Shown: piece after piece, positions 35,068-46,953 of the stretch | How positions within the stretch are numbered: position 1 is the stretch's first letter | Layout: every line of letters begins with the position of its first letter | NCBI RefSeq assembly: GCF_001659605.2 | Contig: NC_035174.2 | Coordinates: 20,844,027-20,908,026 of the forward strand | Direction of reading: 5' to 3' | Source of the DNA: Manihot esculenta | Lineage: Eukaryota; Streptophyta; Magnoliopsida; Malpighiales; Euphorbiaceae | DNA: 64,000 nucleotides | Notes under the pieces: generated by a model | Seen by the model: only the letters and a program-made list of their open reading frames with translations | Told to the model about the DNA's origin: nothing | The model's database searches: none | Made by a program: the position numbers and the translations under genes

Positions 35068-35462
35068 TAATGTTTAATGATGACAAAATTATAATTTAAA
35101 TTAAAAATTCTGCACATTATATTTAATGAATATAATTTCCTAAATAATCTCATTAAATTTAGAGTTGATCCCTTGATTATTTTCTCAAAATACTTAAAAA
35201 TGATGGTTATTTTAGTTAAAGGATAGAAATTTTTTATTAACTTTTTAATTATATTATTTTTAATATAAAATATAATTATTATATTTTATTAAAACAATAA
35301 AATCAATAAAAATATTATTAATAATATATAGTTTAAATTAAATGTTACGAGATAGTTTGAATTCTTATTTTAAAAAATAAACAATTAATAAGAAATTATA
35401 TTGAAAATAAAATAAAATTAAATAGAATTATAATAATTAATTTATATGTTAATTATAACTAA
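35068..35462. other. AT-rich spacer
   Basis: Nothing recognised. Confidence 0.45.
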
Positions 35463-35655
35463 AAAAGGAATAATTGCTAATTTAACCCTATACTTTACAA
35501 ATTTTAATAATTTTATATCCTATACTTTAAAAATAACAAATTAAATTATGTACTTTGAACATACTAATTATACCCTGCCATTTGTTTAACCGTTATCGCT
35601 AATGACAGAGTCGTGTCATGTGCCACGTTGATGAGAAATCCAGTATTAACTTGTA
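35463..35655. mobile_element. Isolated MULE-type terminal sequence
   Basis: GGAATAATTGCTAATTTAACCCTATACTTT and the following GTCATGTGCCACGT block look like the terminal repeat of Mutator-type MITEs in plants. I could not find the matching opposite end, so this is a single end or remnant. Confidence 0.35.
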
Positions 35656-36979
35656 ATTAAAAATTTTATCACACAACTTGATAAAGAATTAGACTAAAAT
35701 ATTTTTCAAAGGTTGCTCTGTTACACCCCTAATTAACTAATGTGATTAGAAATATAGATAATTAAACAATTCCAAGTAGAAATGTCATAAGAAATTTTTG
35801 ATAAATTAACTAAGTATAGAGTGAGAAAACCCATATTAGAATGCCATAAAATTGAAATTTGATAAGTTATTAAACAATGGAGAAAATTATCAAAAGAGAA
35901 AAATATCAAATCTTCTTATCTTTTTGAAAGTTATTTATAAACAAATATCTCCTAATCTTAATTGAAATAAAAAAAACAAACCAAATCCTAATTAGGACAA
36001 ATGCTAGTTAAAATAGAAAAACATAAGATAATCCTATTTGAATAAGAAAACTATATCTAATCCTACTAATTTGACTCCTAATCCATATAGGATTATAAAA
36101 GACATCAAAATATAATATAATATCTCATATATAAGCTTTCAAAATTGAATTAATTATAACTGAATTTGTACCCATAAATTTTTAAGAAAATAAGCTAATT
36201 TCTTTTTTTTTTTTTGGTCTTCTAAATGTGGTATTCAATATGAATAACTCAAATTCTCCTTAATTTTTCATCATTAGAAGCTTCCCATATAGAATTTTTG
36301 AAGGGTGTGAAGACTTCAATACACAACTTATTGTTGAAAAATCGTGTCATTCTTGTGCTCACATTATTCTCTCCTTTCTCGAAAAGATTTATCCTTGAAC
36401 CTTCAACTATGATAATGAGAGAAGATGTAAGTAGATGGAGTGATTGCCAATCTTGTGCTCTTGATTTGCAATTCCTCTAAGATCAAACGTAGATAAACAA
36501 ATGAGTTTTTTTATTGACGATACATGTATAGGATCCTACAAAGAAAAATTATCAACACTATATAAAGGAGCATCGGTCATAAACATGTCTTCGTGCTTGT
36601 TGTCTTGACCAATAACTTCAGAGGAAATTTTGATTTTAATGGCTTCTAAATTTTGTATAAGCTCATCATCTTTAATCTCTTCAATAAAATAATCTCTCAA
36701 ACTCAATTCAAATTCAATTTCTCACTCTTATTCAGATTGAATAACATCACAATCGATGACTCTTGCATTCTCTTAATAGATGTCTTTCTACAAGATTTTC
36801 ATGAAATCATTGAACTCAACCTGAAATTTCTCGAATGAAGTAGTGAACTTTAACATTTTTTTTAACAAAAATATCACTAAATTTTTTGTATTTCTTTTTT
36901 CTCTTTTTTTATATAATATGAAATAATGAGATAAAATTAAAATTAAACAAAAAATAAATAAAACTTATTTAACAAATAA
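35656..36979. other. Intergenic stretch, no supported gene
   Basis: AT-rich sequence with short frames at 36298-36480 and 36653-36838. On the minus strand, stretches around 36300-36830 are longer than chance would suggest but are stop-broken and match no family I recognise. They may be a decayed coding fragment. Confidence 0.45.
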
Positions 36980-37110
36980 GGGCTATTAGCACTAAAAATA
37001 CTGACATTTGTGACGTTTTGCGATTTAATTCTCACCTTTCAATTTGGCACGATTAGCTTATTTTTTAAAATTCTTAAAATTTTTATCTAGATTTCCTATT
37101 TGCACTAGGG
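36980..37110 (+). mobile_element. Putative left end of the autonomous-type MULE
   Basis: GGGCTATTAGCACTAAAAATACTGACATTTGTGACG is of the kind found at MULE ends and lies about 430 bp before the transposase coding region. The right end lies beyond the window, so neither inverted repeat nor TSD can be checked. Confidence 0.45.
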
Positions 37111-37407
37111 AGAGTGTGTCTCCATCCATGTGGCATGCCATCTGGAATTTTTTTATTATTATTTTCATATATCTACTTGCTACATCGCCCAACCATGGTA
37201 TAAATGTACAGAACTAGGGTTAATATAAAATATTATTAAATTTAATTAACTACAAAAATCAAAATCCTTAATTCAAAAACCTAAATAAAAAATCCTTCAA
37301 TTGCAAAAGAGAATTCTCCCAACCGACAGTAGAAGAAACCTTGTTAGAGTTGTTTGTAGAGAGCTAAATCTCTCATCATTTGCTACAAAGTACATTGGAG
37401 AAGTTTT

Positions 37408-38639
37408 TTGAAGTGTATTATGGAAAGTGACAGAGAAGCAGAAGGAGTCACAACTTTTTCGGGTGGAGTGTGTTGTCGAGATGGTCCATCCAACAATAGA
37501 AGAAAGCAAAATCTACTGATGGGCCTGACATCTAAATCAAAGAATGAAGAGAAGAGGGAATCATTGGAGGCAACTAGTGAACAAAAACAAAAAGGGGTAT
37601 TTTTTTTTATTATTTCTCCTAAATGTTGTTATGGTTGTCGTTTATGTGTTGGGTTTCATTTATTATCTACTGAGGATATTATATTAAGTGCATTGATGGT
37701 AAATAATATTGTATATACATTTGTTTATTATTTTTGCATTTGTGGCAGTTACCCTGTTGAATTTCATATGGGAGGGATATTTACTGAGGGCTTGCATTTG
37801 CATATGTTGGTGGCATAAATATTGAAGGAGGATGGTATAATTGTATTGAAATGACATATCAGGATATATGTAATAGATGTAAGGAAGTTGGATATGGCAA
37901 GGTGAAAAAAATAGAATATTATAAACTTAGGGGAAATCATAACTTTTAGATTTTAGTATTCAATGATAGAGAAGTTAAGCAAATGTGGGAAGAAGGGGCA
38001 GAGTATGAATTTCTAAAGATTTTTATTGAATTTGTTGAGGAAAATGATGATGCATGTAATTAGAATTCAGAATATAATAATGTGCAAGAACATCAAATTG
38101 TAATGCCAATCATGGATGCTTCTATAATGGATGAGGTAGTGATGAGGATGATGATTTCATACCCAACATGCATAGTGACAAAGAGAACCCAATTGATGAG
38201 AGTTTGGTTGAGGAGATTGATTCAGAAGATGACAAATATATTACAGTTATACAAAATAGGAATGCTTTTAGGGAAGAGGATCAGAATGGCTTGAGAGATG
38301 GGTTTAAGACTGCTACTGAGAGTGCACTCAATGAAGGCAACTTAGGTGATGGGAATGTTGCTAGTAGTGACTGTGATGATTCCAATGATGATGGGTTTGA
38401 AACCCCAGATAGTGATGATGATGGATGATGGAGTAGGAGACCTTATTGTAAAGAGGAAGAAGAGACACTTAGTTTATAATCCAGTATGTGATCACTCAAC
38501 CTTTGATTTTGTAAATGGCATGTTGTTTGAGAATGAAACTCAATTCACATATTGTGTGCAAAAGTATGACATTTCAATTAGATATAATATTAGTTGAAAG
38601 AGGACAAGTGAGACAAGAATGGAGGCTAAGTGTATGGGA
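37408..38639 (+). pseudogene. Mutator-like transposase, piece 1 (N-terminal region)
   Basis: Broken frames give the N-terminal pattern of plant MURA-type transposases. FHMGGIFTEG is at about 37755, then a DICNRCKEVGYGKVKKIEYY-like stretch (37860-37930), an acidic linker at 38168-38428 (SEDDKYI...SDCDDSNDDG), and LVYNPVCDHSTFDF with GMLFENETQF at 38470-38545. The last is the MuDR-type domain that precedes the catalytic region. Stops and frame changes occur throughout, and a possible intron ends TTTGTGGCAG at 37747. A solo LTR interrupts the sequence at 38640 and homology resumes at 40643. This would be the protein that cuts and moves the element; it is now dead. Confidence 0.75.
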
Positions 38640-40642
38640 TGTAACGACCCAGCAATCAGACCGCTATCGGCGCTAGAATTCAGATCGATTTAAGGTCGTC
38701 GGAGTTCGTAGCAAGCCTACTATACATCCTGTTACATTTGATATAATCCTATACATGATCACACAAACATAAAAAAATATTTCCATCTCATGAACCAAAA
38801 CTCGACCTGCACATGCATTATAACTGAAAACATAAAACTCATACTAGAGCTCTCATCAAATGCTCCAGTATGGTCAACATTACATGCCTTAAACATAACT
38901 TATATTTAAAAACTTTTACATAAAAATATCATAAAGTAAGAATTATAAAAAAAAAAACTCGGGCAAAACACAATTCTAATCCATAATTTAATACATGTCC
39001 ACAACTATACTATCACAACAGACTATACCAACAACTCTGCTGACCTCCCGAGCTAACTCTAATCTTGCAAACCTGGGGTTAGGAAAAAAGAATAAGCTAT
39101 AAGAGCCTAGTGAGCAGAACCGTAAACAAAAGTAATTTAATAACACATGTGATCGTATGAATGCATCATAATACAAACAATTCATATCAAGATGGACTTA
39201 TCACCAGTAACCTTCCATAATTCTAATAGTGCTCGGCCCATGACTGGTGCTCCTTAAGACTTCCTCTTAAAATAACATAACATAACATATCCATAATACT
39301 AGAGGCGTAGAATGGGTAACCTTGGTCTTTCCCTTACATAGTGCCAGGGGCGTAGAATGGGCAAGTCCTAATCTTTTCATATCTGTCATAACATATCATA
39401 ACATACTTAAGGGCTAGTGGGTCATCCAACATCCATCCATAACAACAATGAATTATGCAATGCATCATATTCATGAATTCTAATGCAATCAACCTAATCA
39501 TATATACATGGCATTCGTGATGCATGAGCATGCTTAAAATATTTAATTTATTTAAAAATTATAGTTCAGTTCTACTCATCTCTAGCTGACGCACACCTAA
39601 CTCTGAAGCAGTTATCTCATTGCAAGCCTCTATGGTCTTCCAAGTCCGATCCTACACAGATTAACTTAAATAAGGCTTTTATAACTCTAAAAACTACCCC
39701 AAAAAACCTCTAAGAATATACAATAACAAATGTAGGAAACAAGATGAAAAAGACTGGATAGGGGATTTTCAGTGGTAGGTTCAACAACCTAAAGTCCCCT
39801 CGTAGATCTAAAGGTCAAACCTTCGGAGGCAGGTTAGGCAACCAAAAGGCTGCCTTCACAGGCAAGTTTGGCAGCCAAACCTAGGTCTCTAACAAGGTAG
39901 AACCCCATTTTTCCTTAAATCACAACCACCAAAACACGATGAAATTCATATTCAACAGCTCCATAGCAACCAAAAACAACTCAACACACTAGAACCACTT
40001 AAAGTTAACATAAACTTCATCATCCATTGACCTCACAATGCAACATCCATCATCTAAAAGCTAGAACTTAAACCTCAAATCATTTTAAAAGAATCATGCA
40101 TGCATCGACAAATCATTAAAACACCTATAATTCTTTTTGAAAAACCTCAGCAATAGAAGAAAGGCAAGCATTAAAACTTACCACTTGGAGACACAATAGT
40201 GACAGCAACCAAGAACTTGGAGAAGAGGACAATCGATCTCCAAAGGCTAAAATTTGAAAAGATGATTTTGATTCTTCAAAATAACGGTAAATTCATGAAT
40301 TAACAAAGGATTTTATGAAGTTTAAGCAAAAATCATCAAAAGGTCTCGGGCTCACCTTTACCTGAAGAAGAGAGGAAAACTGTTCTAAAAAATTGGGTTA
40401 GGGCCTTTTATAGCTGGGTCTACCAGCTCATGTTCGGTGGCCGAACATGAGGGTTTTGGCGGCCAAACCTTGGTGATTTAAAATTCTTTGAAAAAAAAAA
40501 CACGTTAAAAAATACTTCAAATTCATTTTATAGAAACCCTAATTTACCCTTCTAAAGATTTCAGTTTTGAAATTTTGGATTCCTACGAAACTTCTGTCGA
40601 AAATTTGAAATTTTGACGCTGAAGTTTAGCCGGGTATTATGA
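38640..40642 (-). mobile_element. Solo LTR (Tekay family) inserted in the MULE transposase
   Basis: In plus coordinates it runs TGTAACGACCC to GGGTATTATGA, the last bases being a decayed TTACA. Flanks TGGGA (38635-38639) and TGAGA (40643-40647) look like a 5-bp duplication with one change. It contains the family TATA box (minus strand, 40402-40415) and a few GCC-core motifs near 40435-40470, many of them mutated. The decay suggests that it is one of the older insertions in this nest. Confidence 0.85.
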
Positions 40643-41633
40643 TGAGAAATTCTCCTTGGTCTATATATACTTCTATGAAAAAAGGTGAAAAGACATATGA
40701 GTGAAGAGATATAATGGGTTGCACAGCTGTTTCAATAGTTTGAGCAATAAGCAAGCTAACTCCACATGGTGTGTTAAGGAGTTCCTAAATAAATTTAGAA
40801 GAAATTAGGATTATAGTGTAATTGAAATGATGAGTGATTTGTAGGAGAAATATTCTCTCAGTGTCTCAAAATGGGTGTGTTATAGAGCAAGAACTAAAGC
40901 ATTAAAGATTTTAAAAGGTACCTTAGATGCACATTATGCAAAGTTGAGATCATATATTGCTGAATTAAAGAAAGTTGATAGAGAAGGGAAGTTTGAGTTA
41001 TTAACAGAAGCAAGTGCGCCTACTGGTCAACCTAGTTTTAAAAGATGTTATGTTGGGTTTATTGGACTAAGGAAAGGCTATATAGAGGCTTGCAGATCTT
41101 GTATTTGCCTAGATGGTTGTTTCTTAAAAACCATGATTAGTGATGCCATTCTTAGTGCAGTTGGAAGATATGAAAACAATCAAATGTTTTCCATCTCTTG
41201 GTATTTAGTGAAAGGAGAAATAAACATAGTTGGAGGTTGTTTCTTGAAAAGTTGTTTGAAGATATTAATGTGGTTGATGGCCTAGATCTGACTCTAGTTA
41301 GTGATCAACAAAAAGTGATGTTCTATTATGCTATAATCATTATAATTTCATGTTTTACATTTAATCATAAATTTAATATATTAATACATAATGCAATGAC
41401 TTGCAAAGACTGTGAAAGGTTAGTCCCCATGTTGAGCATAAAAATTATGCTAAGCATATCTATGCCAACTGGAAGAAGATGCATAAAGGAAAAGAATTCG
41501 AAGCACTATTTTGGAAAGTAGTAAATTCAACACATGAAGTTGATTTCAATAAACACATGGAGACATTAAGAGGTATTTCAGTTTAAGCACATGAAGACTT
41601 TATGAATCAAGACCCTAAAGTATTTTGCAAAGC
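40643..41633 (+). pseudogene. Mutator-like transposase, piece 2 (catalytic region)
   Basis: It resumes directly where piece 1 stops, with SMKKGEKTYE-like sequence replaced in part. VSKWVCYRARTKALKI is at 40865-40912, HAKLRSYIAEL-like text follows, and ICLDGCFLKTMI has the first catalytic aspartate at 41112. AVGRYENNQMF and a second aspartate in LVSDQQKV (about 41303) come next, then MPTGRRCIKEKNSKHYFGK at 41460-41518. These match the MULE transposase domain. Frameshifts lie near 41200-41290 and stops elsewhere. It is interrupted at 41634 by a solo LTR. Confidence 0.85.
41629..41633. repeat. 5-bp target-site duplication AAAGC (left)
   Basis: AAAGC at 41629-41633 is repeated exactly at 43561-43565, flanking the solo LTR 41634-43560. 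Confidence 0.92.
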
Positions 41634-43560
41634 TGACTCGCGGTTGTCGAAGCCGGTCAAAAATAACCTTTCTGGTTATCAACAATTTACAACTGCAGAT
41701 AGTGGTGAAAGGATCGAATCCACAGGGAATTGAAGACTTACCTATTTTCCTTATCAACACCAATAAAATAAACTGAAACAAAAATAAACTGCAAAAGAAG
41801 AAAACTGAAAACGAGATAAACTGAAATGAGATAAAACTGAAATAAGATAAAACTGAAACGAGATAAAACTGAAATGAGATAAAACTGAAAGAGAAATAAA
41901 CGGAAAGCAAAATAAACTAAAACGAGATAAAACTGAAACCAACTAAACTCTAAGTAAAATGGGGGAGGTTTTGAGATTGATTTAATTAATCTAAAACTGA
42001 AAGCAATAAAAATAAGGCAAATAATAAAAATAAAGAGAAATAAATAATAAGAAAGACCTAGTTGAAGAATTGGATCCACTTTAGTTGTTGGGATTGTTCA
42101 TTGACACTTAGTTTCCTTTGGGTTGATTCAATAGATTAGTTATGGAGATGGAAGACGCTTCTCACCACCATTATCTCTCCTTATGATTAAACCAACTAGG
42201 GAACGTCCTCTAATTAATTACTAATTAACAAATTGCCAAGGAATGTCCTTGGGCCTTAGGCATCAAAACAATTGTCAATTGCATTAAGAAATAGAGAGAT
42301 CCAATCCTAGCTACCCAAACGTATGGAGATAACGCTAGATCATACAATTTTCTTGGGTTTTATCCCAAGTGTTCTTATGTAAGAATAATCTAAACAATTA
42401 CGGACTTAAATCATCCAAACTAACATATTATTACTTTGCAATCAAGAATCAACGTAGATCTAAACAACAAAGCAATATTGAAATCAAGTATGAAATTGCA
42501 TAAATATTGAACGACCAAAAGTTAAACAATGTTTGATCAAGTCTCCCAATCCATAAAACAACCAAAGTATCACCTAATCTTCAACTAGAATAAAAGGTTT
42601 CAGCCTCTCATGGCTGAAACAAAAATAAAAATAAAAGAAAAGAAGAAAGGTAGAAGAAGAGATGTGAATCCCGCAAGTGTCTCCCAATGGGAGTGTAAAG
42701 GACATGTAGAGGCTCCTTATGTGGCTTTTTATAGTTGAAAAGTGTTGCCCAAGGTCATACTTACTGCCCAAGAGGTATTTTCTGCCCAAGTTATGTCTGA
42801 AAAGGAAAGAATTGCATTTTTCGGCTTCAGAATGAAGGCTGCGCGCAAATGCTTTGCGGAAGGAAGTTGGTGCGCGCGGTTTGGTCTCAGAAAGGGAAAG
42901 AGGCGCAGATTGTGCTTCCTAAATAAGTTTAGATGCTGACCTTACTTCCTAATTAGTGTAGAGGCTGCCCAAGATGCTGCCCATGCTCAACTTGTTGCCC
43001 AAGTTGTTATAGAAAAGGAAGGTGGCGCGCAGATGGCTTTCAAAAGAGGAAAGCGCGCAGATTGTTTCTGAATAGGAAGGATACACGAATTTTGATCTTC
43101 AAAGGGGAAGATATGCTGTCCATACATTCCTTTTTAGGTGGAGCCTCTTTTGAAATTTGAATGTTGAACGCAGAAGAGAAAGAGCATCTCTTTGAGATCT
43201 TGCTGCCTAAATAGGAAGATATGACTGCTACAGTGTGTGCACATCTTTGAACAAGGAAAGAAAGATCTGCGATTTGAATTTCAAATAATCTTCTGACTGA
43301 GCTTTCCTTGTTTGCTTTTGCTTCTGCACTTTCCTCATTTGGAAACTTTCCTTTTCTGGAAACTTTCCTTATTTGGAAACTTTCCTTTTTTGGCACTTTC
43401 TATATTTGGCACTTTTTGACAGTTTTAAGAGCATTTTCTCCAGATTGTCTCTTTACAACTAATATCTGCAAAACATAATTAAAACCACAAAATTAAGCAG
43501 AAAAGATGTAAATAAACATCAAGAACATAATGATAAAATGGACTAAAACATGCTCTATCA
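41634..43560 (-). mobile_element. Solo LTR of a second, unrelated LTR element
   Basis: TG at 41634 and CA at 43560 with a perfect AAAGC target duplication define a 1927-bp solo LTR. It differs from the Tekay-family LTRs. On the minus strand it starts TGATAGAGCATG and near its end has CCTGTGGATTCGATCC, a phrase typical of the ends of Tat/Athila-group LTRs and similar to the Asp-primed element at 13990-25496. A run of ATGAGATAAAACTGAA units lies at 41761-41945. Confidence 0.85.
41761..41945. repeat. Short tandem repeats GAGATAAAACTGAAA (15-17 bp)
   Basis: About ten imperfect units of (C/T)GAGATAAAACTGAAA and variants in tandem within the solo LTR. They create the overlapping spurious frames on the minus strand. 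Confidence 0.85.
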
Positions 43561-43700
43561 AAAGCCTTCATTCATACATAGACTAAATGTGATGTAAGCA
43601 CATCTAATCTTGTTGAGACCATCAATGCTTACATTGTAAAGGCTAAGGCAAAGCCAATAATCATTATGCTAGAAGAGATTAGGACATACTTAATAGAGAG
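43561..43700 (+). pseudogene. Mutator-like transposase, piece 3
   Basis: This short piece continues the catalytic domain. It has SNLVETINAYIVKAKAKPI, with the glutamate (43615-43617) at the place of the third catalytic residue of MULE transposases, then IMLEEIRTYLIER. One stop is near 43581. It is collinear with piece 2 once the AAAGC-flanked LTR is ignored, and ends at the GAGAG target site of element D. Confidence 0.85.
43696..43700. repeat. 5-bp target-site duplication GAGAG (left) of element D
   Basis: GAGAG at 43696-43700 recurs at 50830-50834. Ignoring D and one copy keeps the transposase reading frame. Confidence 0.92.
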
Positions 43701-45783
43701 TGTAATACCCGGCTAGACGCCGGCATCAGAATTCTGACTTTCCGGCAGAATTTCCGTTGGAATATGGAATTCGAGGATGTCGGAGCCTTCTAGAAGGGTT
43801 TAAAAGAGGATTTCAAAATGTTTTTAAGTGTTTTATGGTTTTGAATGCAAAGGAATTGGGTTTTGAAAGGAAAAAGACCAAGGAGGAAAATTTCAGGTTC
43901 GGCCGCCGAACATTGCATGGTTTCGCCCACCGAAGGTGAAGGTCGGCTGCTGAATGTTGCATGGTTTTGCATGCAGCTTAGGCCGCCGAAGGAGAGGCGG
44001 TTGGGCCATCTATAAAAGCCCCGTTGACCGGAAATGGAGTGTGTTTCACTCTCTTTTCGTGCAAGGGTAGGTTCATGCTCTCCTTGGATTGTTTTCTTGA
44101 TGGTTCTTCACATCTTTCAAGGTTTTCATGAGTTTTCTCCTTGTTTTGAAGAGTTGTGAGCTTTGAGCAAGATTTTGAAGCTTGGAGACTTGTGGAGCTT
44201 GGATCTCCATATCTTCACGTTTGGGGTCACACCAACTCTTGTTCTTCAAGAGGTAAGTCTAGATCCTTTATTTTTGTGAAGTTTTAAGTGCGTTTTATGG
44301 AGGTTGATGGGTAGAGATGCATGTTTAGGGTAAAGTGGGTTTTTGGTTGATTTGTGGTCAAAGCATGCTTATGTGTTTAGATGTGTTGTTTGTTGGGGTT
44401 GGAAGTTAGTTTTGGACCCCTTTGTGCCTATACTTGAGTATATGCAGGTTGTGGAAGTGGGGTTTCCATGTTTTGGGTGTTTGGAAGGTTTGGGAGGCTT
44501 GTTTGTGCATGAAGCTGAGTTCTGGATGAAACTCAGATTCGGCCGCCGAAGCAAGGTTCGGCCGCCGAACCCCTTAGGAAGGCTGTGATGGCCGCCTAAC
44601 CTTGCCCCCGAAAGTTTAGACTTTCAGATCTGGAAGGGACTTTCGGCTGCCAAAGGTGCCGCCGAAAGTGTCCGAGTTTCGTCTCTAGAGAGGGGGTTCG
44701 GCCGCCGAAGGTGTCGCCAAAGATGCCCTGTCCAGCTTTTCTTTGCTTGTTTTCTATGCATGTTTTGAGGATGTTTTAGAGGGTTTTTGGGGAGTTGTTT
44801 ATGAGTTGTTTAGAGTGTGTTTGGCACCTCATTCGAGTCCACCTGTGTAGGATCGGACCCGAGGGACCGAGGAGGCCATCAGTATTAGCTGTTGCAGAGT
44901 CAGTCCAGCGTCTGCCAGAGGTGAGTGGAACTAAACTTAATGTTTTAAATGGAGCAATTAAATGCTTTTCGCATGTTTCATGCACCATGAGTATGCAATA
45001 GGTTGATTGCATTAGTAGTCACGAATATGATGCATTGCATTATTTATTGATGATGTGGATGGACCAAGGCGACCTCAATAGCCCACGATCTGTTAAGTAA
45101 GGAAAGACCTGTGTGAGCTCCCTGGGGGGGCCGGGCGCTGACAGAGGGAGTTTTGAGGTCATGTCCAATCCGAGATGTGAAATGTTTGTGCTGTGACGCA
45201 TTTCATGAAAGCATGTTATTAATGAACTGTTTTCATTGTTTCTACTCACTGGGCTTTTTAGCTCACCCCTCTCCCCTAACCCTAGTTTTGCAGGGCCAGA
45301 GATAGCTATGGGGAGTCAGAGTCTGCAGAGTTAGAGTATGAAGTGTATGTAATAGAGTAGTGGACATGATGTAAATTAAAAGAGTAGTATGTAATGGAAT
45401 GTATAGATATGTAATGTCATGTAATGGATAGAGTTGTGCTTTGTCCTAGTGTATGGTTAATCCCTTGTTCTGCATGATCTTTATTGACTGTTTTATGTTT
45501 TAAGATGAGAAATGTGGTGAACCAAGGTTGACTTGTGATATGCTGACCCTATGAGAGTGGGTTCTATGTTTTCTGACATAGTGCATGCAGGTCGAGCTTG
45601 GTAAGGGAAAGGAAAGTTTTTTTTAGTTTTTATGTTAAGGTTTGATCATGTATGGGATTTATCAGGTACACAGAGTTCATGATAGGCTTGCTACGGGTCC
45701 TGGCGGCCTTAAGCCGATCTGGATCCTAGCGCCGGTAGCGGTTCGGGCCGTTACAGAGGGGTATCGGATTTCGGGCTGTTACA
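43701..45783 (+). mobile_element. 5' LTR of gypsy element D
   Basis: Begins TGTAATACCCGGCTAGACG and ends GGGCTGTTACA, 2083 bp. TATA at about 44010-44019, splice-donor-like AAGAG/GTAAG at 44253, GCC-core motifs at 43899-43990 and 44540-44720. Just before the end there is an earlier GGCCGTTACA (45747-45756) followed by GAGGGGTATCGGA. This looks like an older LTR end plus a decayed PBS, now inside the LTR. Confidence 0.9.
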
Positions 45784-45786
45784 GAA

Positions 45787-45799
45787 TGGTATCAGAGCC
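45787..45799 (+). other. Primer-binding site, initiator Met-tRNA (D)
   Basis: TGGTATCAGAGCC three bases after the LTR end, complementary to initiator Met-tRNA. Confidence 0.92.
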
Positions 45800-46089
45800 C
45801 CAGGTTCATATGGTCGGACCGAAGGGGTGTGAGCCCTAGGTTCATATGATCGGACTTAGAGTGTGTTGGGTGCCTAGAGGTCATAGTAGGGCAAGCACAA
45901 TAGGTAAAATCATGTCCACTAGGTTAGGATGTAGAGTCCTGTCTTGCATGATGATGATGTGAAATGCCATGATGATATGCATGTTCATTAATTTTATGTA
46001 TGTGTTTGTTGTAGGTTCATGTGTTTCCATATGAACCGTAGGAGTGCTAATGCGTGTATGTTTATGTGTGGTTCTTTAGAGGAGCTAGG

Positions 46090-46953
46090 ATGAGAGGTGT
46101 TCGTCGATCTGTGGAATCGACTGGAGTTCCGTCTGAGAGGGAAGGTATGGACACCTTTCCCCCTGCTCTGCTAAGGGTACAGTCGGGTGAAGTTGGTAGA
46201 TGGGGAACATCAAGGGACCCTGGAAGGTCTTTTGATGAAAGCAGAGAAGGAATGGATCTAAGGAGGGAAGTAGCAATGGATGTGCAAAGGAGAGGTAGAG
46301 GTTTGGATGTGATCATGCTAGAAGAAGGCATGGGAGAGTCTCAAGAAGGTGCTCGGACTCAGGATTCCAGGATCTCAGGTTTTGGAGGGAATGATCTCTC
46401 CACTCAGAGTACAGCTACTTCGAAAGGAGTGAAGTGGGGGAAAACCACTGGAAAAGGGAATAGAGGCCTGAGAAGGTCAAAGAAGAGTAAGGTTTGGAAG
46501 AGGTTGAAGGCTAGTCTGGGTTGTGGTGCTGGTTCAAGCTCTGGCTTAGGCAGATCAAGATGTTTGAGATATGGAAGGCCACATAAGGGAGTCTGCCGTT
46601 ATGGGACAACAACTTGTTTCAGGTGCGGACAGGAAGGACACATAGCACGTGAGTGTCCTACTGCGCCCCGGGTAGCACAGTCTCAGCGGCTAGCTTCAGG
46701 TAAAGAGGCTCAGCCAGCAGCTCCAGCAGTGTCTCAGGGCAGAGGTCGAGGCAGACGAAGAGGGTCAGCCCCTCATTCCTCAGGTTCCCGTGGAGAAGGT
46801 CCGTCAGCTCCGGCTCGGATCTTCACTCAGGCTCAGCAAGAGGCAGACACATCAAACACAATGGTTCTAGGTATGCTCACTTTTGAGTGTTCTGATGTGT
46901 ATGTTTTTGTGAACCCTAGTGTTTCTCTTTCCTTGTTGTTTAGTGAGCCGTAG
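46090..46953 (+). pseudogene. Gag of element D with the capsid region deleted
   Basis: The frame starts MRGVRRSVESTGVPS at 46090 and keeps the N-terminal basic part. It passes from GARTQDSRIS straight to STQSTATSKG, skipping about 290 codons of proline-rich and capsid sequence present in element A. The zinc knuckle [14 protein letters not shown] (about 46615-46656) is kept, and the glycine/arginine-rich tract follows. The protease start reads VYVFVNPSVSLS, so the active-site DPGA is lost. It stops at 46953. The open frame across the deletion joint is notable, but no complete particle protein can be made. Confidence 0.85.

Noticed and set aside
37408..37818. 136-codon frame as an independent small gene
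   Set aside because: Its end matches the N-terminal region of MULE transposases and a likely intron falls inside it, so it is treated as part of the transposase pseudogene.
41578..42079. Overlapping hydrophobic minus-strand frames rich in Phe, Ser and Leu
   Set aside because: They translate tandem GAGATAAAACTGAAA units in a solo LTR.
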